Shown here: piece by piece, positions 22,592-30,017 of the stretch | Position numbering within the stretch: position 1 is the stretch's first letter | How the letters are laid out: each line of letters opens with the position of its first letter | From: Gordonia spumicola | GTDB lineage: Bacteria; Actinomycetota; Actinomycetes; Mycobacteriales; Mycobacteriaceae | Length of the DNA: 64,000 bases | NCBI RefSeq assembly: GCF_009932475.1 | Contig: NZ_BJOV01000001.1 | Location: 124,001-188,000, forward strand | Direction of reading: 5' to 3' | Made by a program: the position numbers and the translations under genes | The notes under the pieces: model-generated | Database searches by the model: none | The model's input: only the letters and a program-made list of their open reading frames with translations | What the model was told of the DNA's origin: nothing

Positions 22592-23750
22592 TCCGCGGTC
22601 GGGTGTTCAGGACCGCTGGCGGCGTGCTGACGGCTCACCGTCCGCGTCAGACGGCGTAGGCATGCGGTGGAGGGCCGAGTACGTCGACGCCGCAGGCGAG
22701 CCGCACACGAAAGCGTTCGGCCGAAAAGTCGACGCCCAACGCTGGCTCGACGAGATCACCGCAGACGTCGTCACCGGCAACTACGTCGACCCGACCCGCG
22801 GATCGATCACGTTCACACGGTTCTACGCCGACTGGTCGGCCCGCCAGGTGTGGGTGCCGTCGACAAGGAGGAACGCAGACTACGTCGCCGCGCACGCCCC
22901 GTACCGGCACAAGCAGATGGTGACCATCCGCCGGTCCGACATCGAAGCGTGGATCAAGCAGATGGTCGACGACGGGCTCGCCGCGACGACGATCCGCACC
23001 CGATACAACATCGCGCGCGGCATCTTCCGAGCCGCTCGACTCGACAAGGTCATCGGCACCGACCCGACCGAGAACATCGCACTTCCTCGAGCACGACGCC
23101 GCGACGCCGCCATGACGATCCCCACACCCGCCGAGGTCGCTCGCCTCGTCGACTCCTCGGCCGTCGACCAGTTCGGCCTCTTCGTCCAGCTGTGCGCGTT
23201 CGCCGGCCTCCGACTCGGCGAGGCCGCAGGAGTACAGGTCGGCGACGTCGACTTCCTCCGCCGGCAACTCACCGTCTCCCGGCAGATCCAACGCGACGGG
23301 AACAAGCCACGGATCGCGCCACCGAAGTACGGATCCGAACGCACCGTCTACCTACCCGACGACCTTGTGACAGCGATCTCCGAGCACGTCGCCGACTGGA
23401 CACCCGACGGCCCGGCTGACCGGTGGCTGTTCGCTGACGACGCTGGCGACCCGTGGTTCGACAACCGGGTTGGCTGGCGGTGGCGGAAGACGAGAAGTGC
23501 CGCAGGCGTGGACTTCCGTCTCCACGACCTACGGCACTTCTACGCGTCCGGTCTCATCGCCGCCGGATGCGACGTCGTCACCGTTCAACGCGCTCTCGGA
23601 CACTCCAACGCGACGACGACTCTCTCGACGTACTCGCACCTGTGGCCCGACGCCGAGGACCGCACCCGCGCCGCCGTGACCGGGCTCATGACGACCGTCG
23701 CCGAATCCACTGCCGACGCACTGCCGACTGGCACCCTCGAAAACGGGTAA
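22578..23750 (+). CDS. int: Tyrosine-recombinase integrase
   Basis: From GTG 22578 it has 390 residues: an N-terminal arm-binding region, a SAM-like core-binding domain (about 75-165) and a C-terminal catalytic domain with the full catalytic set. The set is R212 (FAGLRLGEA), K near 250 (PKYGSER), H316-x-x-R319 (LHDLRHFYAS), H342 (LGHSNATTT) and nucleophile Y352 (STYSHLW). An upstream ATG (22545) lies further inside the repressor gene and is less likely. The gene ends 24 bp before the attR core, the usual place for an integrase beside its att site. Confidence 0.93.
   Translation: MTRRNPRSGVQDRWRRADGSPSASDGVGMRWRAEYVDAAGEPHTKAFGRKVDAQRWLDEITADVVTGNYVDPTRGSITFTRFYADWSARQVWVPSTRRNADYVAAHAPYRHKQMVTIRRSDIEAWIKQMVDDGLAATTIRTRYNIARGIFRAARLDKVIGTDPTENIALPRARRRDAAMTIPTPAEVARLVDSSAVDQFGLFVQLCAFAGLRLGEAAGVQVGDVDFLRRQLTVSRQIQRDGNKPRIAPPKYGSERTVYLPDDLVTAISEHVADWTPDGPADRWLFADDAGDPWFDNRVGWRWRKTRSAAGVDFRLHDLRHFYASGLIAAGCDVVTVQRALGHSNATTTLSTYSHLWPDAEDRTRAAVTGLMTTVAESTADALPTGTLENG
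23709..23730 (+). other. Putative integrase arm-type sites, right
   Basis: ACTGCCGAC (23709-23717) and ACTGCCGACTG (23720-23730) lie inside the 3' end of int, about 45-66 bp from the attR core, in the same orientation and step as the pair at 14751-14772. Confidence 0.6.
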
Positions 23751-23772
23751 AACTGCTGGTCAGACGGGTTGT

Positions 23773-24720
23773 CTAGTAGTAGTACGGGTAGTCATCCCAG
23801 TTCGGGGGACGCTTCTCGAGGAAGGCGTCGCGGCCTTCGACGGCCTCGTCGGTCATGTAGGCGAGGCGGGTCGCCTCGCCCGCGAACACCTGCTGGCCCA
23901 TCAGGCCGTCGTCGGTGAGATTGAACGCGAACTTCAGCATGCGCTGCGCGGTCGGCGACTTCGAGTTGATGGCGCGCGCCCACTCGATCGCGGTGTCCTC
24001 CAGGTCGGCGTGGTCGACGACGCGGTTCACCGCGCCCATCTTGTGCATCGTCTCGGCGTCGTACGCCTCGCCGAGGAAGAAGATCTCGCGCGCGAACTTC
24101 TGTCCGACCTGCTTGGCGAGGTAGGCGCTGCCGTAGCCGGCGTCGAAGCTGCCCACGTCGGCGTCGGTCTGCTTGAACCGGGCGTGCTCGCGGGACGCGA
24201 GCGTCAGATCGGCCACCACGTGCAGTGAGTGTCCGCCGCCTGCCGCCCACCCGTTGACGACGGCGATGACGACCTTCGGCATCGTGCGGATCAGGCGCTG
24301 CACCTCGAGGATGTGCAGTCGACCGCCCTCCGCCTTGACGCGCGCTTCGTCGACGCCGTCGACCGTCGCCGCTGCGACGTCGGAGTCGTGGCTGGCCGCG
24401 TACTGGTAGCCGCTGCGACCTCGGATGCGCTGGTCGCCGCCACTGCAGAACGCCCACCCGCCGTCCTTGCTCGACGGGCCGTTGCCCGTCAGCAGGACCG
24501 TGCCGACGTCGGGGGAGCGGCGGGCGTGGTCGAACGTGCGGAACAGCTCGTCGACGGTGTGCGGACGGAACGCGTTGCGGACCTCGGGGCGGTCGAACGC
24601 GATCCGCACGATCCCGTTCGCCCGACCCTCACCGACATGGCGGTGATACGTGATGTCGGTGAGGTCTTCGAAGCCGGGGACCGGCTTCCACTGCGTCGGG
24701 TCGAACGGGTTCGAAGTCAT
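23773..24720 (-). CDS. menB: 1,4-dihydroxy-2-naphthoyl-CoA synthase MenB
   Basis: MenB, a crotonase-fold enzyme, closes the naphthoate ring from o-succinylbenzoyl-CoA. At 315 residues it matches actinobacterial MenB. Visible features are FDRPEVRNAFRPHTVDEL, the CSGGDQRIRGRSGYQY loop, VNGWAAGGGHSLHVVADLTLAS (oxyanion glycines), TDADVGSFDAGYGSAYLA, and the C-terminal KRPPNWDDYPYYY. The last five codons are the attR core of the 9.1-kb element. Integration replaced the original TGA stop with TAG and left the protein unchanged. Confidence 0.95.
   Translation of the reverse strand: MTSNPFDPTQWKPVPGFEDLTDITYHRHVGEGRANGIVRIAFDRPEVRNAFRPHTVDELFRTFDHARRSPDVGTVLLTGNGPSSKDGGWAFCSGGDQRIRGRSGYQYAASHDSDVAAATVDGVDEARVKAEGGRLHILEVQRLIRTMPKVVIAVVNGWAAGGGHSLHVVADLTLASREHARFKQTDADVGSFDAGYGSAYLAKQVGQKFAREIFFLGEAYDAETMHKMGAVNRVVDHADLEDTAIEWARAINSKSPTAQRMLKFAFNLTDDGLMGQQVFAGEATRLAYMTDEAVEGRDAFLEKRPPNWDDYPYYY
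23775..23790. other. attR core (16-bp direct repeat)
   Basis: Identical to 14633-14648. It encodes the last five codons of the present menB (Y-P-Y-Y-Y on the minus strand); element sequence supplies the first two bases of the present TAG stop on the plus-strand side (23773-23774). Confidence 0.85.
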
Positions 24721-24741
24721 GGGCTCCAGGTTAGTGCCGGG

Positions 24742-25242
24742 TCATCGCTTGTCGCGCTTGGCCTGGCGGCGCTGGCCCTGCGCGATGGACGACGCCTCGT
24801 ACTTCTTGCGGCCCGACTTGTCTCGGGTGCCGTCGACCCGATCCTTGCCTTTCGACGACACCTTGCCCTTGCCCTTCTTTCCGTCCTTCGACGGCCCGCT
24901 CGATCCGGCGCGTGCCGCGGCCAGGCGTTCGGCCTTCAACTCCTCCGCGGCTTCGTGCGCGACGACGGCCAGCCGGGCGCTCACCCGGCTCAACGCCTCC
25001 TCGAACACCTCGGCGCGCTCGGCGCGCTTCACATTGGCCTTCTTCGCCTGGCCGCGTCCGCCCTTCGCGGACACCTTCGCGGCGCCCGTGCGGCGGTACT
25101 GGACAACGTGCTTGTTGCGTGCGCGACGCGTCCGGCGGTGCAGTTTGAGGAGTTTGTCCTCGGAGAGGTCGGCGATCCGGTCGTCCTCCGTCGCAAGGAT
25201 CAGCTTGTACTCGGATTCGCTGAGAATGTTCTTGATCGACAT
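24742..25242 (-). CDS. Basic protein of unknown function
   Basis: From ATG 25242 it has 166 residues, extremely rich in Lys, Arg and Ala. The N-terminus MSIKNILSESEYKLILATED is followed by ADLSEDKLLKLHRRTRRARNKHVVQYRR, then low-complexity basic tracts (KGGRGQAKKANVKRAERAEV, SKDGKKGKGKVSSKGKDR). It looks like a nucleic-acid-binding or ribosome-associated protein. The family is not recognised. It is divergent from the thioesterase gene, 95 bp apart. Confidence 0.7.
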   Translation of the reverse strand: MSIKNILSESEYKLILATEDDRIADLSEDKLLKLHRRTRRARNKHVVQYRRTGAAKVSAKGGRGQAKKANVKRAERAEVFEEALSRVSARLAVVAHEAAEELKAERLAAARAGSSGPSKDGKKGKGKVSSKGKDRVDGTRDKSGRKKYEASSIAQGQRRQAKRDKR

Positions 25243-25337
25243 GTCGCCGCCTTCGTCTAGTCGCGTTGTCGAGATCACGTTATGCCTTCCCGCAGGCCGG
25301 TGACACAGGAATCGGACCTGGTGGTTACGGTTGGACG

Positions 25338-25994
25338 ATGACCGACAGCTCACCGCAGGACTGGAACATTCCGGCCAAAGAGGATTCGCCTCACGAGGGC
25401 GGGTTCCGGGCCGACTTGAAGATCACCACCGAACGCGGCGGACCGACCTACGGCGAGATGATCGAGCAGGTCCGCACCTTCATGGACAAGGTCCGCTACG
25501 CCTGCCCGACGCACGAGTTGGCCGACGAGGTGATCGACGACCTGAAGAAGCTGAACGCGAAACTCGACACGATGCTCGTCGACGAGTGGACGAGCCCGTC
25601 CGGCACGCGCGTCGACCTCCCCTCTCGCGGCAACATCACGCTGCCGCCGTACGAGATCAGTGCGGGCGGCCCCGACGGAGTCGACGCGACGGTCATCTTC
25701 CGGCGCTTCCACCTCGGCGGCAACGGCGTTGCCCACGGCGGACACGTCGCGATCGCGTTCGACGACCTCGGAGGCATGGCCGCCGCGCTGCGTATCGGGG
25801 GCGTGTCGCGGACCGGCTACCTGACCGTCAACTACCGGTCGCTGACCCCGCTCGAGACGCCGCTCGCGGTGCGGACCTGGGTGGACCGCCAGGAAGGCCG
25901 GAAGCTGTTCATCAAGGGCACCATCCACGACGGCGACCGCCTCTGCGCGGACATGGACGCCCTCTTCATCGCGCTCAAGCCGGGCCAGGCGTGA
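25338..25994 (+). CDS. PaaI-type hotdog thioesterase
   Basis: The 218-residue protein has a helical N-terminal extension (1-90) and a C-terminal hotdog domain with HLGGNGVAHGGHVAIAFDDLGGMAAALRI (the HGG...DD region that binds acyl-CoA) and GYLTVNYRSLTPLETPL. This matches the long mycobacterial PaaI-like acyl-CoA thioesterases. The substrate is unknown. ATG 25338 is chosen as the residues before it are not family-like. Convergence with no other gene; a weak palindrome at about 26011-26043 follows. Confidence 0.85.
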   Translation: MTDSSPQDWNIPAKEDSPHEGGFRADLKITTERGGPTYGEMIEQVRTFMDKVRYACPTHELADEVIDDLKKLNAKLDTMLVDEWTSPSGTRVDLPSRGNITLPPYEISAGGPDGVDATVIFRRFHLGGNGVAHGGHVAIAFDDLGGMAAALRIGGVSRTGYLTVNYRSLTPLETPLAVRTWVDRQEGRKLFIKGTIHDGDRLCADMDALFIALKPGQA

Positions 25995-26190
25995 CGAACT
26001 GGTGAATTCGTGATCCTCGAGATCGCAGATTCACCGGTTCGCGATCGATTGGCCGATTCGTCGTCCGAACGGTTTGATCCGAACGGTTCAATTCCGGTCT
26101 GGTGACGTGGGATTTGGGCATTCGGTCGACATATTCCGTCGTTGGCCGTTGATAGGTTCGCGTCACCGCGGGTCGAGTACGGGATCCGCC

Positions 26191-29100
26191 ATGACGAGAC
26201 GGGCGACGCGGATGACCAGATCATCGATCCGGAAGATGACGAAGACCAAGAGGATCGTGGCGTCGTCCGGCGTCGCGGCGGCGCTCCTCGCCGGCGCTCC
26301 GCTCGGCGCCGCGCTCGCCGACGAGGCCGTCGGCGACGCGACAGCGGAGGTGTCCACTCCGGCGCCGGAGGCCGCGTCACCCGAACCGTCCGCGCCGGAA
26401 ACCTCTGCTCTGGAAACCTCTGCTCTGGAAACCTCTGCTACGGACCCCTCGGTGCCGGATCCCTCTGCGCCCGAGACGGTCACCCCGGTCGAGACTCTCA
26501 CGCCGACCGCCGAGACCGCTCCGGAAACCGATTCGGATGCGACGACCGCCGTCGACCCCTCCGCGCCGACGCAGAGCCCGGAGCCGACCGAGTCCGACGA
26601 CGCGGTGATCGAACAGGTCGTCCCCACCGCCGACGCCGACCCGACGACGCCCGCGCCCGGCAGGCATCGGCTGCCTGACGACCGCCAACCGGACTGGACC
26701 TACCCGAGCATCGACACCGCGCCGCGGCATGCGCTCACCGAACTCGCGGCGCCCGCTCCCGAATCGGCGGCGGACGACGGCGGAGTGGTCGACCTCCTGT
26801 CGACCCTGCTGCACACCGACGGCGACGGATTCGCGCTCCTGCAGCAGATCGCGTTCGCGGCGGTGGCCGTCGGACGACGCGACGCTGTCGCAGGCTCGAC
26901 GGTGTCGCGCACGGCGCAGAGCGAGTCGGCCAGACCGGCGGCGTACATCGGGTCCGACGACGAACCGCCGTCGGACCCGATCACGGCGATGGTCGCCCGG
27001 CTCCTCGCCGCACCGCCGATCGGCGAGCACCTGGTCACCCGTGGCGATCCCGACGACAGGTTCGTCGACGCCGGCGATCCCGACTGGGCGAACGGAGTGA
27101 CCAACGTCCGCCCACCGGACGGGGTGTCGTATTCGGTCCCGGACGATCCGAGCCTGGGGCGCTGGACAGTCCACAACGACAGCACCGAGACGATCGCGAT
27201 CGCCAAAGTCATGGGCGACGGCGGGGACGACGTCGTCGTCATCGAACCGGGCGGCTACTACACCGAGACGGCAGGCGGCGGAATGCGCGTCTACCGACTG
27301 CAGACCGAGCGCGGCGCGAACGGCCTCAACTCCTTCGGCACGATCCTCTCGATGCCGTCCGGGTCGGACTCCCGCATCATGCCTGCAGTCGACGACGGTG
27401 TCTCGATCGACCTCCAGGACCCGCGAAACGTCGTCGACCCGTGGGGGCAGGCTCCCGCCGATCTGTCGTCGTTCCTGGACGCGGTCGGCACGCCCGGTGC
27501 GGCCCAGCCGGCCGATCCGGTGGACTTCGGCGTCAGCTACACGGCGGATCCGAGCGGAGCCGTCACGATCTACAACGACAACGCCGACGGAAGGTCGATC
27601 CACGTCGTCGACTCGCTGACGACGTCGGGCACCGCAGTCGAAGCGGTGGAGATCCGGGCCGGGGAGAGCCACACCTTCACGCCCCGCGAGCACGTCGGCG
27701 GCGACACCTACAGCGTCTTCGCCGCTCCGGTCGACGGGGCTCAGACGGGGACGCTCCTCGGCGGCGTCATGAGACCACGAGGCGGTGCGATCGTGTCGAT
27801 CGCGCCGACGTCGGGTGTGCGGGAGATCCCGGTGCGGGACGCGGCGCAGACGAACCACCAGCCGGTGATCCGCGACGTGCTCCCACAGCCGAAAGAGGCG
27901 AACGAGAGGTCACGCGACTACGTCGTGGACGCCGTCGATCCCGACGGGGACACGATCACCTACACCGTGGTCGGTCAGCCGAGCCGCGGAACCGTGGTCG
28001 ATCACGGCGGCGGGCGGTTCACGTACACGGCCACCGATCCCGCCGATCTGCACGACGGAGTCGTGCGCGACTCGTTCACGGTGCGCGTCGAAGACGGACG
28101 GGGCGGGGTCACCGAGACCCCGGTCGACGTGTTCTACCTCTTCACACAGAACGACAACACGGCGCCGGAGCTGCGGCAGGTCGATACCACCCCCGGCGAG
28201 GCGGGCGACGCGTCCTACGACTTCGCGGTGACCGACGCCGACGGAGACTCGATGAACGTCGGAGTGTCGGCGGGGCCGTCGATCGGGCGCGTCGAATCCA
28301 CGCGGAACGACGACGGCACCTACACCTTCACGTACACCGCGGATCGGGCCCGAGCCCATCAGGGTGCGTACGACGACTCGTTCACCGTGCACGTCTCCGA
28401 CGGTCACGGGGGCACCGCAGAGAAGACCGTGAACGTGCACGTCCCCGAGTACAACCAGGCGCCGAACGGCGGGGTGTACGAGATAGGTGAGGGGCTCTCC
28501 ACCGGCGACTTGCCGCTCGAGATAGATCTGAGGGACGCGGACGGCGACACGGTGACCGTGACCGACGTGACCACGTCCAACGGCGGCACCGTCCGCCTTC
28601 AGGACGGCAAGGTCTACTACACGCCGAAGCAGCCCGGAGCCCACGGCATGTACGACGGCCCCGACGGGTATGCGGACAACTACTACACCGACACGGTGAT
28701 CGTCACGGTCGACGACGGGCACGGCGGCACGACGACGTCGACGATGAAGGTCGCGGTGTTCAACACCGGTGCGTCGAAATGGGTGGAACCGGGTCGGGGA
28801 CGGCTGCTCGTCATCGCGGATCCGAGCAGTTGGGAGTATCAGCACTTCGGCGAGATGACTCCGAACCACGGCGACGAGATCGACAATTCGTATGCCTTCG
28901 TCGACTTCATCGAGGGATCGTCGGTGGCTGGTGACTTCGTCGGGTACCGGCAGATGCTCGACGACTACGTCCGCTGCTACGGAGTCGTGGACTGCCCGCC
29001 TGTCGATCCTCCGGTGGACCCGCCCGTCGATCCTCCGGTGACGCCGCCTTTCGAACTACCCGATCTCGGCGACGTGTTCGACTTCGGGAAAGACCTTGTC

Positions 29101-29574
29101 GCCGCCTCGGATTGGAACGAGGCGGCAGACCGTTTGGGACAGGTGTTCCGTTCGCCGGATCCCTTCGCGATGCTCGCCGATCTGGTCCAATGGGCGCTGG
29201 ACCCGGATGAGGCGGAAGGCCGGATCATCGCGATCGCCGAGGTGCTCGACAAGCGGTTCACCGGGCTCGGCGCGGCGTACTCCCTGAAGGAGAGCATCGA
29301 CTACATACAGGCCGGGGATCCGGTGCGCGCGACGACAGCGATGCTGTCGGCCATGAGCAACGTGGTCCGAATACTGGGCACCACTCCGCAAGGATGGGCC
29401 GCGGCGGCGGCGATCGACGTGTGGACCTACGTTGTCGACAACGCACTCGAGGTCGACCCGTCGTCCTTCGGCGACACCTTCCAGTATGCGGTCGAACATC
29501 CGGAGGTCGTGGTGGAGGAGACGCTCACGGCGGTCGTCAAGGTCGGCGGGGACCTGTTGTTCAAGTGGTTGTGA
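26191..29574 (+). CDS. Large secreted protein with cadherin/VCBS-type Ig-like repeats
   Basis: From ATG 26191 it has 1127 residues: a signal peptide ending AALA (about 16-43); a long Pro/Thr/Ser/Glu-rich region (45-170) with a 15-bp tandem DNA repeat (26398-26439, ETSAL units); two related jelly-like modules (about 290-420 and 450-560); and three Ig-like repeats (575-665, 667-752, 760-855), each with a DPDGD/DADGD Ca-binding motif and a DGRGG/DGHGG end. PVDPP repeats (about 935-951) and a helical C-terminal domain (960-1127) close the protein. No sortase or membrane anchor is seen. It is likely an adhesin-like or surface protein; starts at 26212 or 26236 are possible. Confidence 0.8.
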   Translation: MTRRATRMTRSSIRKMTKTKRIVASSGVAAALLAGAPLGAALADEAVGDATAEVSTPAPEAASPEPSAPETSALETSALETSATDPSVPDPSAPETVTPVETLTPTAETAPETDSDATTAVDPSAPTQSPEPTESDDAVIEQVVPTADADPTTPAPGRHRLPDDRQPDWTYPSIDTAPRHALTELAAPAPESAADDGGVVDLLSTLLHTDGDGFALLQQIAFAAVAVGRRDAVAGSTVSRTAQSESARPAAYIGSDDEPPSDPITAMVARLLAAPPIGEHLVTRGDPDDRFVDAGDPDWANGVTNVRPPDGVSYSVPDDPSLGRWTVHNDSTETIAIAKVMGDGGDDVVVIEPGGYYTETAGGGMRVYRLQTERGANGLNSFGTILSMPSGSDSRIMPAVDDGVSIDLQDPRNVVDPWGQAPADLSSFLDAVGTPGAAQPADPVDFGVSYTADPSGAVTIYNDNADGRSIHVVDSLTTSGTAVEAVEIRAGESHTFTPREHVGGDTYSVFAAPVDGAQTGTLLGGVMRPRGGAIVSIAPTSGVREIPVRDAAQTNHQPVIRDVLPQPKEANERSRDYVVDAVDPDGDTITYTVVGQPSRGTVVDHGGGRFTYTATDPADLHDGVVRDSFTVRVEDGRGGVTETPVDVFYLFTQNDNTAPELRQVDTTPGEAGDASYDFAVTDADGDSMNVGVSAGPSIGRVESTRNDDGTYTFTYTADRARAHQGAYDDSFTVHVSDGHGGTAEKTVNVHVPEYNQAPNGGVYEIGEGLSTGDLPLEIDLRDADGDTVTVTDVTTSNGGTVRLQDGKVYYTPKQPGAHGMYDGPDGYADNYYTDTVIVTVDDGHGGTTTSTMKVAVFNTGASKWVEPGRGRLLVIADPSSWEYQHFGEMTPNHGDEIDNSYAFVDFIEGSSVAGDFVGYRQMLDDYVRCYGVVDCPPVDPPVDPPVDPPVTPPFELPDLGDVFDFGKDLVAASDWNEAADRLGQVFRSPDPFAMLADLVQWALDPDEAEGRIIAIAEVLDKRFTGLGAAYSLKESIDYIQAGDPVRATTAMLSAMSNVVRILGTTPQGWAAAAAIDVWTYVVDNALEVDPSSFGDTFQYAVEHPEVVVEETLTAVVKVGGDLLFKWL

Positions 29575-29642
29575 CCGCCGAAGAGGCAGCCGTAGTTCAC
29601 CGATCCTCATATGAGTGACTCCCGGTGATGCGGCCCCGCATA

Positions 29643-29828
29643 GGTGGTTGAGCCGTGGCGTAGCGCTAGCGGAGCCGCGAGTCGAAACCGCCGGACGTGG
29701 GCTGGATCTGCCTGCACGGCAACCCATCTCGTCGAAGTGCCAGCCCGGGTGACGGTGGTTTCGACAAGCCGCTTCGCTAACGCACCTCGACTCCGCTCGG
29801 CACAAGCTTCCGCGGCTGCTCAACCACC
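29643..29828. repeat. 186-bp intergenic inverted-repeat element
   Basis: Outer arms ggtggttgagc (29643-29653) and its complement at 29818-29828; inner arms gtcgaaaccgcc (29681-29692) and ggtggtttcgac (29754-29765), 11 of 12 paired. The GGTTGAGC...GTCGAAACC wording is, as I recall, common in intergenic repeats of Gordonia-like genomes. No transposase is present; it may be a non-autonomous element or a structured terminator. Confidence 0.6.
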
Positions 29829-29926
29829 ATGAATCGCTGGTCGGCGGACTGGCCGGCAGTCTGCGTGACCAGCGGGAACACGGCGTAAGGTCACGTCGGC
29901 ACCAGGAATCAATCGTCGGCGGGCGA

Positions 29927-29995
29927 TCAGACCGCCCCGACGACGGTGTTTCGGCCGATCGTCACACCCGCGCCCACCGTCACGCCGGATCCGAG
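29927..29995 (-). pseudogene. Remnant of a hexapeptide-repeat (left-handed beta-helix) acyltransferase
   Basis: The minus strand reads LGSGVTVGAGVTIGRNTVVG-AV-stop, with the V-x-x-G-x-x hexapeptide rhythm of LbetaH acyltransferases. Only about four hexads remain, with no start, so it is probably the 3' end of a deleted gene. It is short enough that chance cannot be excluded. Confidence 0.35.
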
Positions 29996-30017
29996 ATGAG
30001 CGCGGCGACGTCGGTCA

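Larger units (their letters stand above)
14633..23774. mobile_element. 9.1-kb integrated element in the 3' end of menB; satellite-like reduced prophage
   Basis: A 16-bp direct repeat, agtagtagtacgggta, bounds the element (14633-14648 and 23775-23790). The left copy still carries, on the minus strand, the codons for Y-P-Y-Y-Y followed by TGA, the displaced end of menB; the right copy completes menB with TAG. Inside, ACTGCCGACTG repeats flank both cores as expected for integrase arm sites. Gene content: integrase, repressor, excisionase-like, primase-helicase, WhiB-like, scaffold-like, major capsid and several unknowns. No terminase, portal, protease, tail or lysis genes are visible. This fits a capsid-encoding phage satellite or a deeply reduced prophage. 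Confidence 0.85.
29575..30017. other. 443-bp gap: repeat element and gene remnant, no intact gene
   Basis: Between the Ig-repeat protein and the enoyl-reductase-like gene I see only a 186-bp inverted-repeat element (29643-29828) and a short hexapeptide-repeat remnant on the minus strand (29927-29995). Confidence 0.6.

Noticed and set aside
14633..23774. Complete functional prophage
   Set aside because: Too small, and terminase, portal, protease, tail and lysis genes are missing.
26398..26439. Tandem 15-bp repeats considered as a CRISPR or VNTR locus
   Set aside because: They are in-frame codons of a disordered stalk (ETSAL units) without spacers. No CRISPR array or cas gene is present anywhere in the window.
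26377..27858. 493-residue minus-strand frame inside the Ig-repeat gene
   Set aside because: Antisense shadow of the large secreted protein; composition is Arg/Val/Gly-rich without motifs.
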